Positions 44,135-52,926 of a stretch of DNA of 64,000 bases are shown one piece after another (position 1 is the stretch's first letter; the number at the start of each line of letters is the position of its first letter). Location: NCBI GenBank assembly GCA_963823505.1, contig CAWGLY010000005.1:620001-684000 (forward strand). The letters are read 5' to 3'. Below the pieces are notes generated by a model. It had not been told where the DNA came from, made no database searches, and saw only the letters and a list, made by a program, of their open reading frames with translations. The stretch is from DATHZQ01 sp963823505 (lineage in GTDB: Bacteria > Actinomycetota > Acidimicrobiia > Spongiisociales > UBA5794). The translations under genes and the position numbers were made by a program.

Positions 44135-44346
44135 CTAGGAGACTGCTGGTCAAATCGTCGTGAGGGCTCGCGGGTCCGCCACGGTGCCTGGTCACGACAT
44201 CGGTCACGAGCTCGAACTGACGTTGATCAGCAGTGTCCTAGGAGAATGTCGAACAGACCGTCGCGAGAGCTCGCCCGCCCGGCAGAACGCCTGATCGTGC
44301 ACTCGGGTACGAGCCCGAGCCGACCGGACGATCAACCGTCTCCTAG
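44135..44346. repeat. Two tandem copies of a palindromic intergenic repeat (about 107 bp)
   Basis: Unit 1 (44135-44241) has arms CTAGGAGACTGCTGGTCAA and, in inverted form, GATCAGCAGTGTCCTAGG. Unit 2 (44238-44346) shares the central CCTAGG and ends CCGTCTCCTAG. Both have an internal GAGRGCTCGC block after CGTCG. A third copy is at 60345-60451. The segment fills the gap between rpe and ppk2, where no gene is seen. Possible REP/MITE-like element or paired terminators. Confidence 0.6.
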
Positions 44347-44454
44347 ACCTTGCGAAGCCGGCACACCCATTGAAAGACCGCCGGAGGAGCCGCCCCGCTG
44401 AGCGCCCGTGCAGTAGGTTGGCGAAGACTTCTGCAACACGATCGAGGAGGGCCC

Positions 44455-45258
44455 GTGGACGCCTACCGCATCGCACCGGGGAGCGAAGTGGATCTCTCGC
44501 ATTGGGATCCCGATGACGCGTCTGGGTTTGCAGGCGGCAAGAAGGACGGTGTCAAACACCTCCGCCACCTGAGGACGCGACTTGCCGAGCTGCAGCGTCT
44601 GTTGTGGGCAGACGATCGCCACAAGCTGCTCGTGGTCCTGCAAGCCATGGATACCGGAGGCAAGGACGGCACCATCCGCAAGGTGCTCGAGGGCGTCAAC
44701 CCGCAAGGCGTGACCGTGGCGAACTTCAAGGCCCCGACACCGGAAGAGCTCGCCCACGACTACCTGTGGCGCATCCACGAGCACACGCCGGGCAATGGCG
44801 AAATCGTCGTGTTCAACCGCAGCCACTACGAGGACGTGCTCGTCGTCAGGGTCCTGAACCTGGTTCCCGAGTCACGGTGGCGCCCCCGGTACCAACAGAT
44901 TCTCGACTTCGAGCGGATGCTCACGGACGAGGGCACCACGATCGTCAAGCTGTACCTCCACATCTCGAAGGATGAACAGGCCGCTCGTCTCCAGGCCCGA
45001 CTCGACGACCCGGCCAAGCGCTGGAAGTTCAACGCTGGCGACCTCGAGCATCGCGAGCTCTGGCATGACTACATGGCGGCGTTTGAAGAAGCAATCGCCA
45101 CAACGAGCACAGATCGGGCACCGTGGTACGTCGTACCCGCCAACAAGAAGTGGTACCGGAACATCGTGGTCGCCCAGATCCTGGTGGACACCTTGGAGGC
45201 GCTCAACCTCCGCTACCCACCCCCAGACGACGACCTCGACACGATCACCATCGTGTAG
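44455..45258 (+). CDS. ppk2: Polyphosphate kinase 2 (PPK2 family)
   Basis: Transfers phosphate from polyphosphate to nucleotides. 267 residues. Walker A is VVLQAMDTGGKDGTIRKVL, Walker B FNRSHYEDVLVVRV, the lid follows as LQARLDDPAKRWKFNAGDLE, and YVVPANKKWYRNIVVAQIL closes the fold. The start is GTG. Single-domain length fits class I or III enzymes that make nucleoside di- or triphosphates from polyphosphate. It is followed convergently by rsmB. Confidence 0.93.
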   Translation: MDAYRIAPGSEVDLSHWDPDDASGFAGGKKDGVKHLRHLRTRLAELQRLLWADDRHKLLVVLQAMDTGGKDGTIRKVLEGVNPQGVTVANFKAPTPEELAHDYLWRIHEHTPGNGEIVVFNRSHYEDVLVVRVLNLVPESRWRPRYQQILDFERMLTDEGTTIVKLYLHISKDEQAARLQARLDDPAKRWKFNAGDLEHRELWHDYMAAFEEAIATTSTDRAPWYVVPANKKWYRNIVVAQILVDTLEALNLRYPPPDDDLDTITIV

Positions 45259-45297
45259 GCCCCCGCTCCCAAGGAACTCGAAGATTTCGCAGTCCCG

Positions 45298-46506
45298 CTA
45301 GACGCCGTCGATCACGGAGATGAACATCCCGTCCGTGCCGGTGATATGGGGAGCCAGCAAGATGCCGGACCCGACGTCGCGACCGGGCACGCCGTCAGGG
45401 GCGGCACCGCCGGCGCCTTCGGCAACACCGACGGTCTCCTCGGCGAAGAGCGTGCACACGGAGTACACCAGGGTTCCGCCTGACCGAAGCAGCGGTAGTG
45501 CAGCTTCAACCAGCGCAGTCTGAATGGCCGCCATCCGTTGCGGCGATGCAGGATCCAACCGCAGCTTGATCTCGGGGCGACGGCGGAGGGTGCCCAGCCC
45601 GGTGCAGGGCGCATCGAGGAGGATGCGATCGAACGTGCCGGGACGAAAGGGAGGGTGAGTGCCATCGGAGATGACCCAGCGTGCCCCGACGCCCATTGCC
45701 CGCAGCCTCCCCGCCGCCGAAGTGGCTCTCCGCCGGTGCCGGTCGGCCGCGACGAGCAGCCCATCGCCGCCCATCGCATCCCACAGCGCCGCCGTTTTGT
45801 TTCCAGGCGCAGCGGCCATGTCCAGGATCGTTTCGCCGGGTTGCGCTCGCACGGCCGCGACAACGGCGATCGACGCCGGATCCATGACGTGATGCCCTGC
45901 CCCGGTGTCGATGGTGGCACGATCGGTGACGTGGCGTGCCGTCGTGATCCCGTCAACGGCGCTCCCCACGCTCGCGGCGCCGGGCCGCAGCCGCACCCCG
46001 ATGTCCGGCGCCAGCAGCGAAGCTTGCAAGAACGCCTCGGTGTCCTCCTCACCCCATGCTGCCACGAGTCGTTGTCGTATCCATGGCGGCGTCCCCGTCG
46101 CCAGCGACGCGGCGTCGTCCTCGACGCCTGCCACCGCGCCGCCAGCCACTTTGCGAAGAATGGCGTTGGTGAAGCCGGTGGCCTGCCCAAGCCCTGCGGC
46201 GCGCACCACCTCGACGGTGCTGTCCACTACGCCATGGGGATCGCCCCCGGTCATCAGCTCCGTGACGCCGATCCTCAGCGCACTGCGCACCATGGGATCG
46301 AGATCGGCGAGTGGACGGCTGCTCACCCCGGCCAGCACGGCGTCGACCGATGGCATGTATCGGATTGCATCCATCAGGAGGCGTTCAACCTCGCCGTGGC
46401 GATCGCTCGTGTCCGCAGCGATCAGCACGTTGGAGTGACCGCCGTCGTCGATCACCCGGCTCAGGAGCTCCGCAGCACGGAGTCTCGAGGCAACGCCGGC
46501 CTTCAC
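45298..46506 (-). CDS. rsmB: 16S rRNA m5C967 methyltransferase RsmB
   Basis: 402 residues. An N-terminal NusB-like RNA-binding domain (SRLRAAELLSRVIDDG, VTELMTGGDPHGVVDSTV) precedes a SAM-dependent domain: ILDMAAAPGNKTAALWDAM, ILLDAPCTGLGTLRRRPEIK with the TxxG-linked catalytic region, and VYSVCTLFAEET with the nucleophilic cysteine. The GTG at 46506 overlaps the fmt stop (GTGA). Confidence 0.93.
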   Translation of the reverse strand: MKAGVASRLRAAELLSRVIDDGGHSNVLIAADTSDRHGEVERLLMDAIRYMPSVDAVLAGVSSRPLADLDPMVRSALRIGVTELMTGGDPHGVVDSTVEVVRAAGLGQATGFTNAILRKVAGGAVAGVEDDAASLATGTPPWIRQRLVAAWGEEDTEAFLQASLLAPDIGVRLRPGAASVGSAVDGITTARHVTDRATIDTGAGHHVMDPASIAVVAAVRAQPGETILDMAAAPGNKTAALWDAMGGDGLLVAADRHRRRATSAAGRLRAMGVGARWVISDGTHPPFRPGTFDRILLDAPCTGLGTLRRRPEIKLRLDPASPQRMAAIQTALVEAALPLLRSGGTLVYSVCTLFAEETVGVAEGAGGAAPDGVPGRDVGSGILLAPHITGTDGMFISVIDGV

Positions 46507-47417
46507 GAATCGACCCGCAGCGGCGCACCCCTGCGCCCGTTCATCCAATCCCGTGCCGGCACGGGCCGCTTGCCGGGCGGCTGGATGGTCTCCAGCCCCA
46601 GCGCCCCTCGGCTCGTCCCGAGCAACACCTCCGCTTCACGCATCACGATCAGACCCGTCTCGACGTCCCGGTCGCCCGCCGGGTAGGCGGAGACGACCTT
46701 GATGCGATCGCCTTCGGCGGGAATCCACGCACCTGGCCGTGGCGTGAACGCCCGAACACGCAAGGACATCTCGGCAGCACCCATCCGCGGATCCAGCCGG
46801 GCCTCCTCCGCTCGGAGTCGCGCCGCATAGGTCGCCCCCGCCGAGATCTGCGCCGCAGGGTGCAGCGATCCCGCCATGTACGCCTCCAACGACTCGGCCA
46901 GCAACACGGCGCCCAGGTGGGCGAGCCGGGCAGTGAGCGTCCCGCCCGTCTCGTCGTCCGCGACGGGCGTCTCCAACACCGAAATGACGGGACCAGTGTC
47001 CATGCCCTCGTCAAGTTGCATCAGGCTGACCCCGACCATCTCGTCGCCCGCAAGCATCGCCCGCTCGACGGGAGCCGCGCCTCTCCAGCGCGGGAGCAGC
47101 GAGAAGTGCACGTTGACGAAGCCGGCTCTGGTGCTGGCAAGCACATCCGGTTTGAGGATCCGCCCGTACGCAACGACCACGCCAACGTCGAATGCGCCGC
47201 CTTCGAGCGCATGGCGCAGCGCTCCCGCACTGTCGGGCTGCGCCACAGGAAGACCCCAATCGAGTGCGGCCAGCTTCACCGGCGACGGGCTCGGTCTGCC
47301 GCTCCTGCCTCTGGCGCGATCCGGCTGGGTGACGACAAGAGGCACGTCGGCGACATCGAGGAGGGCCGCAAGGCTTGGCACTGCCGCCGCAGGCGTGCCG
47401 AGAAAGGCCGCCCGCAT
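46503..47417 (-). CDS. fmt: Methionyl-tRNA formyltransferase
   Basis: Formylates initiator Met-tRNA. 304 residues: AFLGTPAAAVPSLAALL at the N-terminus, the folate site NVHFSLLPRWRGAAPVERAM with the active-site Asn and His, and the C-terminal OB-like tRNA-binding domain (RVRAFTPRPGAWIPAEGDRI). The ATG shares a base with the def stop. Confidence 0.95.
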   Translation of the reverse strand: MRAAFLGTPAAAVPSLAALLDVADVPLVVTQPDRARGRSGRPSPSPVKLAALDWGLPVAQPDSAGALRHALEGGAFDVGVVVAYGRILKPDVLASTRAGFVNVHFSLLPRWRGAAPVERAMLAGDEMVGVSLMQLDEGMDTGPVISVLETPVADDETGGTLTARLAHLGAVLLAESLEAYMAGSLHPAAQISAGATYAARLRAEEARLDPRMGAAEMSLRVRAFTPRPGAWIPAEGDRIKVVSAYPAGDRDVETGLIVMREAEVLLGTSRGALGLETIQPPGKRPVPARDWMNGRRGAPLRVDS

Positions 47418-47923
47418 CAGGCAACCCCGTCGTCGAGGCCCAAGGCCTCGCGGCGGAGGTCGCGCAGCGCCGCTTTGCGGGCACGCTTCGACAGTCGCTC
47501 GATGAGCAGCATGCCGTTGAGATGATCGATCTCATGTTGCAGCACCCTGCCCATCACGTCATCCCCGGCATGCTCCACCGCGTTGCCTTCGAGGTCGACG
47601 CCCTTCGCCCTGGCGTAGGCGGGCCGTTCGATGGCCCACCATTTGCCGGGAACCGAGAGGCATCCTTCGTCGAACTCCCACGCCCCCGACGTTTCCACGA
47701 TCTCAGGATTCACCATCACAAACGGGCCGTCGCCCACGTCGGCAACGAAGATCCGTTTCGAGACCCCGATCTGGGGGGCCGCCAGGCCGACACCAGGTGC
47801 GTCGTACATCGTTTCGAGCATGTCGTCGATGAGTCGCTCGAGTGCCGAGGAGACGTCATCGACCGGCTCCGCGGGCGTACGGAGGACGGGATCACCGAAG
47901 GTGCGGATAGGGTACAGGGCCAT
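47417..47923 (-). CDS. def: Peptide deformylase
   Basis: Removes the N-formyl group from nascent proteins. The ATG at 47923 gives MALYPIRTFGDPVLR, the standard start; another in-frame ATG is at 47938. All three active-site motifs are present: GVGLAAPQIG, EGCLSVPG and QHEIDHLNG. It precedes fmt, so formylation and deformylation are expressed together. Confidence 0.95.
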   Translation of the reverse strand: MALYPIRTFGDPVLRTPAEPVDDVSSALERLIDDMLETMYDAPGVGLAAPQIGVSKRIFVADVGDGPFVMVNPEIVETSGAWEFDEGCLSVPGKWWAIERPAYARAKGVDLEGNAVEHAGDDVMGRVLQHEIDHLNGMLLIERLSKRARKAALRDLRREALGLDDGVA

Positions 47924-47978
47924 CTCGGCGGGCAGCATAGATGCTGGTGGACGGCGGAGGTTGTCCGGCCGGACCTGG

Positions 47979-49793
47979 TCAGAGGCGGACCGGGTCGGCA
48001 TCGATGCGCACCTTGGCGCCGCCGTCACGCCAGGCCTGCACTTGGCTGCGCAGCCGCAGCTTCAGTGCCCGCAAGTCTCCGGCAGACACCAGCCAGCGGA
48101 GCCCACCGTCGATCGGCGCAGGACCATGCACCGTTGCGTCATGGGCGATGGCACGGAGCCGCTCGTCGACATCGTGGGGAGGATGTGTGATCTCGAGCGC
48201 CAGCAGTTGCGTGACGGGAGGAAACCCGGCGGCCTCCCGCTCCGCGAGCATCGTCGCGAGAAACGCAACCGGCCGCCCGCTCCGCAAGGCGCCGAACACC
48301 CGATGTGCGGCTTGACTGGTCTGGATCAAGCAGCGCTTGCCGCTCCCCCGTTCGACCCGCAGCGCCACCCGAGCCAGCACCCGCAATGCGTCCTCTTCCG
48401 CCCGATAGTGGGGGGCGAGCACCACGGCGTCGGCATCCACGACAACCGCAAGCGCGACACCTCGCACAGCCGGCAGGTCCCGCTCGGTGCCGACCTCGAC
48501 GGGAGTACCGTCGCCGACCCGGCCGACGGCATCGCCGACGGACCTGCGCAGCTCGGCGACCGCTCGACCGATGCCGGCACCCAGGGCCTGAAATCTCTCC
48601 TGGCCGCATGCCCCGCAGCCCGCAAGCTCCGTTGCGCACCGCTGACACTCGTCACCGCGTTTTGCTGCCGCACCACAGTTCGGGCACCGCCGGAGCTCGC
48701 CGCACCGCACGCACCGGAATGCGGCGGCATCGCCCCTGCCGGTGACGAAGACGAAGACCCGCTGGTCACTGCGGACCACCCCTCGGATCGCCGCCAACGC
48801 CGACTCCGTGAACACCCCGGTGCCGGGCGGTTCATGGGTCCGGTCCACGATCTCGACGAGCGGCCAGACCCGCCCTGCCGGCTCTTCCACGGCCACTCCT
48901 GCCGCAAGCGATTCGACGGTCGGGACGGGACCGGCGAACACCAGGCCGAATCGTTCGGTCGCGGCGCGGCGCCTCACGACGTCCCGCACGCTGGTCGTGG
49001 GTGTCTGCGGCGCCGTCATCGCCGGGCGGCCTTCTTCGACGACCACGGCCATGCCCAGTTCCCCCAGGGGCCAGAACGCCAATTCTCGAGTGCCGACGAG
49101 CAACTGCCCTGGCTGTTCCGCTGCTGCCACCCATGCCTTCGTCACCCGAGCGGGAGCGTCGGACGAGGTGACGACCCACGGCATGGTGCCCGTTACCCGT
49201 TCCAGCCCGGCCGCAAGGACGTGGGTCTCGGTGACCGTCGGCGCGATCACAGCCACATTGCGACCTGCGGCAATCACGGCGGCGACCAAACCGCCGATAG
49301 CGCTCGGGGCGCTCTCGAAGTCCCCGATGAGGTAGTGGGGGCGCAGGTGACGGCCCGCGGCGGCCGCTTCGGACACGGCAGGCAGCGGGGAGGGCAGCGG
49401 GGCCAGATCCATGGCTTTCACATTGGTGCGCCTGGCAATGTTCGGGGGCAGCGCCTTGGCGAGAAGTGCGGCCAGCGGGGCGACGTAGTGGATCGAAGCC
49501 CAGCGCATGGTGGCGAGGAGCGAGGTCGACAGGACGGGGTAGTCGCCGATGACCGCGAGCACGTCTCTCAGCGTGACGGTGGCGTCGCCTTCCCGAAGGT
49601 GGGTGACGATGCCGCGCACCTTGCGACCCCCGAGCGGCACCCGCACCAGCGAACCAACCTGCACGTCGCTGAGTGTGTCGGGAACCCTGTAGGAGAAGCC
49701 GTCGTCCACGGAGAACGTCGGGAGGTTCGGGACGACCTGGGCAATCCGCGTCAGCTGTCGTCCTCTGGGCGAAGCTGACGAATCCGGTCCCAC
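47979..49793 (-). CDS. priA: PriA-like primosomal protein N', helicase motifs degenerate
   Basis: Actinobacterial PriA homologue of about 600 residues. The N-terminal DNA-binding domain (AQVVPNLPTFSVDDGFSYRV) and the zinc region with eight cysteines (CVRCGELRRCPNCG, CQRCATELAGCGACG) are kept. The Walker A site is absent (AAGRNVAVIAPTVTETHV instead of GxGKT) and the DEAH position reads VVEEGRP, so ATP-driven unwinding is unlikely. Family similarity starts near LTRIAQVV. That suggests a CTG start at 49754 overlapping the coaBC stop, whereas GTG at 49793 is the nearest ordinary start. Confidence 0.85.
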   Translation of the reverse strand: MGPDSSASPRGRQLTRIAQVVPNLPTFSVDDGFSYRVPDTLSDVQVGSLVRVPLGGRKVRGIVTHLREGDATVTLRDVLAVIGDYPVLSTSLLATMRWASIHYVAPLAALLAKALPPNIARRTNVKAMDLAPLPSPLPAVSEAAAAGRHLRPHYLIGDFESAPSAIGGLVAAVIAAGRNVAVIAPTVTETHVLAAGLERVTGTMPWVVTSSDAPARVTKAWVAAAEQPGQLLVGTRELAFWPLGELGMAVVVEEGRPAMTAPQTPTTSVRDVVRRRAATERFGLVFAGPVPTVESLAAGVAVEEPAGRVWPLVEIVDRTHEPPGTGVFTESALAAIRGVVRSDQRVFVFVTGRGDAAAFRCVRCGELRRCPNCGAAAKRGDECQRCATELAGCGACGQERFQALGAGIGRAVAELRRSVGDAVGRVGDGTPVEVGTERDLPAVRGVALAVVVDADAVVLAPHYRAEEDALRVLARVALRVERGSGKRCLIQTSQAAHRVFGALRSGRPVAFLATMLAEREAAGFPPVTQLLALEITHPPHDVDERLRAIAHDATVHGPAPIDGGLRWLVSAGDLRALKLRLRSQVQAWRDGGAKVRIDADPVRL

Positions 49794-50944
49794 AGCCGGT
49801 CGGCCACCTCACGCTTCGACATCAGGCTCCATGGCTCGCTGATGCCGTCAGGGGTCACGAGCATGACCTCGTTCGTCTCGGTTCCGAAGCCTGAGCCCGA
49901 TTTGCTGACGTCGTTGCCGACCAGCAGGTCGACGTCCTTGCGCTTGGCCTTGGCCACGGCTTCGTCGAGGGAACCGGTCTCGGCGGCAAATCCGACGAGG
50001 AACGGCCGGTCGTCCATCGCGGCGACCCCGGCGAGGATGTCGGGAGTGGGTTCCAACTCGATGCCGGGAGCCCCGTTGGCGCGGCGGAGTTTGGTCTCGG
50101 CGGGGTTCACAGGCCGGAAGTCGGCAACTGCGGCGGCAAGCACGGCGACGTCGGTGTCGGGGGCCCGTGACCACACGGCCTCGGCCATCTCCTCGGCCGT
50201 CTCGACCTCGACGACTTCGATCCCCCACGCCACGGGAGCGGGAGCCGAGGTCACGAGTGTCACGTCGGCGCCCCGTTCGGCAGCCGCGACAGCAATGGCA
50301 CTGCCCATCTTGCCGGAGGACCGATTCCCGATGTAGCGCACCGGGTCGATTGGCTCCCTGGTACCGCCGGCGTTCACCAACACCCGCCAACCGCGGAGAT
50401 CGCCAGGACTGAGCAACCGGATGACCCTGTCGACGATCAGATCGGGCTCGGCCATCCTGCCGACGCCCTCATCTCCACCGGCAAGAGCCCCGGTTTCGGG
50501 TCCGATCAAGATGTGACCGTCGGCCTCGAGCGTCGCAATGTTGCGTTGCGTCGCCGGGTGGTCCCACATCTCGGTGTGCATCGCAGGTGCGATGATGAGC
50601 GGTGTGCCCCACGCCGCGAGGGCGGTGGCGGACAGCGCGTCCTCGGAGAGGCCGTTGGCGATGCGGGCCAGGGTTGCGGCGGTGGCAGGCGCGATCACCA
50701 TGGCATCCGCCCACCTGGCCAGGCTGGTGTGGGGGCTGGGGTCATCTCCGCCGAAGAGATCCTGGAGCGGTGCGGCGCCGGTGAGGGCCGCCAGGGTCTG
50801 CGATCCGATGAACTCGGCAGCGGACGTGGTCATGATGGTGCGCACCAGCGCACCTCGCTCGACGAGGCGCCTGGCGAGATACGCCGCCTTGTAGGCGGCA
50901 ACGCCACCCGTGACGCCGAGAATGATGCGGCGCCCGGCCAGCAT
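49751..50944 (-). CDS. coaBC: Bifunctional phosphopantothenoylcysteine decarboxylase/synthetase
   Basis: Two steps of coenzyme A synthesis, 397 residues from the ATG at 50944. The CoaC flavoprotein domain shows ILGVTGGVAAYKAAYLARRL, ADAMVIAPATAATLARIANG and APAMHTEMWDHPATQRNI. The CoaB domain has VNAGGTREPIDPVRYIGNRS and AVADFRPVNPAETKLRR, plus NDVSKSGSGFG near the end. It starts seven bases after rpoZ. Confidence 0.95.
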   Translation of the reverse strand: MLAGRRIILGVTGGVAAYKAAYLARRLVERGALVRTIMTTSAAEFIGSQTLAALTGAAPLQDLFGGDDPSPHTSLARWADAMVIAPATAATLARIANGLSEDALSATALAAWGTPLIIAPAMHTEMWDHPATQRNIATLEADGHILIGPETGALAGGDEGVGRMAEPDLIVDRVIRLLSPGDLRGWRVLVNAGGTREPIDPVRYIGNRSSGKMGSAIAVAAAERGADVTLVTSAPAPVAWGIEVVEVETAEEMAEAVWSRAPDTDVAVLAAAVADFRPVNPAETKLRRANGAPGIELEPTPDILAGVAAMDDRPFLVGFAAETGSLDEAVAKAKRKDVDLLVGNDVSKSGSGFGTETNEVMLVTPDGISEPWSLMSKREVADRLWDRIRQLRPEDDS

Positions 50945-50951
50945 CAGCAGG

Positions 50952-51194
50952 TCACGCCTCTTCGGCAGCCGGCTCGATCTCGAGCGCAACCTTGTCGCTG
51001 TCGATCTCTTCGAGCGCAATGGACAGCGGCTTGCGAGAGAGGGAATGCACCTGGGGCGGCACGTAGCTGCCAAAGCCTTCACCAAGCTGGTTGAAGTAGG
51101 CGTTGATCTGACGAGCGCGGCGGGCGGCAAGCACCACGAGGCCGAAGCGGGTCCCAGACTTCTCCAACACGCGGCCGATGGGCGGCTCGATCAT
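50952..51194 (-). CDS. rpoZ: RNA polymerase omega subunit
   Basis: 80 residues, promotes assembly of the beta' subunit. The core signature is RFGLVVLAARRARQINAYFN, followed by a proline-rich linker and SRKPLSIALEEIDSDKV. Its position before coaBC is the standard actinobacterial order. Confidence 0.92.
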   Translation of the reverse strand: MIEPPIGRVLEKSGTRFGLVVLAARRARQINAYFNQLGEGFGSYVPPQVHSLSRKPLSIALEEIDSDKVALEIEPAAEEA

Positions 51195-51261
51195 AAAAAC
51201 TCAACTCTCCTGGAAGCGCGAATCCCCCGGCGAGCAACAGTGCTCACGACCGGGAGTCGCA

Positions 51262-51855
51262 TTATAGGTGGTCTTCGGCCGGGTCCGGTGCCTGAGGATC
51301 TTCCTCGCCGTGCCGGGTGCCCGGGCGTTGGACGAATTCAACGATGACGTCGACCACCTGGTCGATCCCCCGATCCGATGTGTCGACGATGAGATCGAAC
51401 TGGCTCGGGTCCAGATAGTCGATGCCGTAGTACTGCTGGTAGCGAAGCCGCTCGGAGGCGGTGCGCCGTTCGATGGCGGCCCTCGTGGCGGCGACGTCAA
51501 CGTTCTCCCGCTCCTCGAGCCGACCCGCTCCGTAGATGCGCCGGGCGGCGATGTCGGTCCGGACGTCGAGGAAGACCTTGAGCGACGACGGCAGGAAGTG
51601 CCATGCGAGCCGGGCATCCATGACGAACCCGTCGCGGGTCTCGCCGAGCCGGGTGGTGCGGGCGTCGATCTCGTTGTCGATCCCGATGTCGGCCTCGGCT
51701 TGTTTCGAGAGCTCCAGGATCGACACCCCCCGCTCCCCTGCCATGTCGCGCATGAAGTCCCCAGCCGACACGTGATCCAATCCGAGGCGAGCGGCGAGCC
51801 TCTTCGCCACAACGCTCTTGCCCGAGCCCGGACGACCCGAGATCGAAATGATCAT
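51262..51855 (-). CDS. Archaeal-type cytidylate kinase
   Basis: P-loop nucleoside monophosphate kinase of 197 residues. MIISISGRPGSGKSVVAKRL carries the P-loop; HVSAGDFMRDMAGERGVSIL, DNEIDARTTRL, VMDARLAWHFLPSSLKVFL and SERLRYQQYYGIDYLDPSQF match the archaeal CMP kinase type (cytidylate_kin2) rather than guanylate kinase. In actinobacteria gmk normally lies between mihF and rpoZ, exactly this position. It may phosphorylate CMP/dCMP; whether it covers GMP is open. The start is seven bases after mihF. Confidence 0.82.
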   Translation of the reverse strand: MIISISGRPGSGKSVVAKRLAARLGLDHVSAGDFMRDMAGERGVSILELSKQAEADIGIDNEIDARTTRLGETRDGFVMDARLAWHFLPSSLKVFLDVRTDIAARRIYGAGRLEERENVDVAATRAAIERRTASERLRYQQYYGIDYLDPSQFDLIVDTSDRGIDQVVDVIVEFVQRPGTRHGEEDPQAPDPAEDHL

Positions 51856-51862
51856 CGCTCGT

Positions 51863-52174
51863 TCAGCCGACCAGATCGAGCAGCGTCTGGCGTTGGCGGG
51901 CGCCGAGCCCGCGGATCCGGCGGTTGTCGGCGATACCGTGCTCTTCCATGAGCCGCTTGGTCTTGATCTTCCCCATCCCGGGGAGCGAAACCAGGATCGA
52001 GGCGACCTTGGTCCCGGCCACGATATCATCGCCGTCTGCTCGCTCGAACACTTCGCCGAGGGTCAATGAGCCCGTGCTGAGGAGCGCTTTGATCTCAGCT
52101 CGCATCCGGCGCGCCTCAGCCGCCTTGGCGAGCGCGGCTTCTCGTTGCTCTGGTGTCGATTCGGGTACGGGCAT
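51863..52174 (-). CDS. mihF: Integration host factor MihF
   Basis: Actinobacterial nucleoid-associated protein, 103 residues from the ATG at 52174. A long N-terminal helix (REAALAKAAEARRMRAEIKA) is followed by a helix-two-turn-helix DNA-binding part (VASILVSLPGMGKIKTKRLM, NRRIRGLGARQRQTLL). Located between pyrF and a kinase gene as in relatives. Confidence 0.95.
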   Translation of the reverse strand: MPVPESTPEQREAALAKAAEARRMRAEIKALLSTGSLTLGEVFERADGDDIVAGTKVASILVSLPGMGKIKTKRLMEEHGIADNRRIRGLGARQRQTLLDLVG

Positions 52175-52217
52175 GCACCACCTCTTCTGTGGCCGGATGG
52201 AGGCTTCGCCGACTCTA

Positions 52218-52926
52218 TCAAGCCCCCGCGGAATCCCCACGGACCATCGCCTCGATCTCGGCTGCAGCGGCGACCGGATCGGCCGCCTTGGTGATGGGCC
52301 GGCCGATTACCAGCCAGGTTGCTCCCCTATCGAGCGCCTCCCGGGGGCTCGCCGTGCGCCGCTGGTCGTCGTCGGCGTCACTGAGGCGGATTCCCGGCGT
52401 CACTCGCACCAACGCGGGGGCGACCGTGGCCACAACCCCCAATTCCAACGGAGAGCAGACCAGACCCTCACAGCCGGCTCGTGCGGCTACGCGCGCCATG
52501 CGTGAGACCAGCTTGCCCGGGCTGGAGCTGATACCCACTGCGGCCAGGGCGGACTCGTCGAGGCTGGTCAACACCGACACGCCCAGAACGCCCGCCGGAC
52601 CTGACGCCCCGCGAGTGAGGCCCGCCACTGCAGCCTCGAGCATCGCCTGACCGCCGCTCACATGTGCGGTGACCCACCGGGCCCCGACCCTGCCCAGTTG
52701 TGCCGCCGCAGCCTCGACTTGTGACGGGATGTCGTGGAGCTTGGCGTCGGCAAACACCGGCAAGCCGAGCGCAGCGACGGCGGCAACCGTTCCTGGTCCA
52801 GGTCCGTGGAGCAAGCCAAGCCCGACCTTGAAGCCGCCCACATGCGGGGCGACGCGCTTGGCGAGACGGACCGCCTCTTCGGCGGATGGCAGGTCCAGCG
52901 CAACGAGGACCGGGCACGTCGTTCAC
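52218..52926 (-). pseudogene. pyrF: Orotidine 5'-phosphate decarboxylase with apparent frameshift near the start
   Basis: Last step of UMP synthesis. The main frame has GGFKVGLGLLHGPGP, the catalytic VFADAKLHDIPSQVEAAA, VTPGIRLSD and GATWLVIGRPITKA. The first catalytic strand VLVALDLPSAEEAVRLAKRV is in the same frame, but no start codon follows the in-frame pyrD stop. A GTG at 52926 (GTGA overlap with pyrD) would fit if one base in 52910-52914 were extra. As it stands, translation could only begin at 52841, losing the catalytic N-terminus. Probably an assembly indel. Confidence 0.85.
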
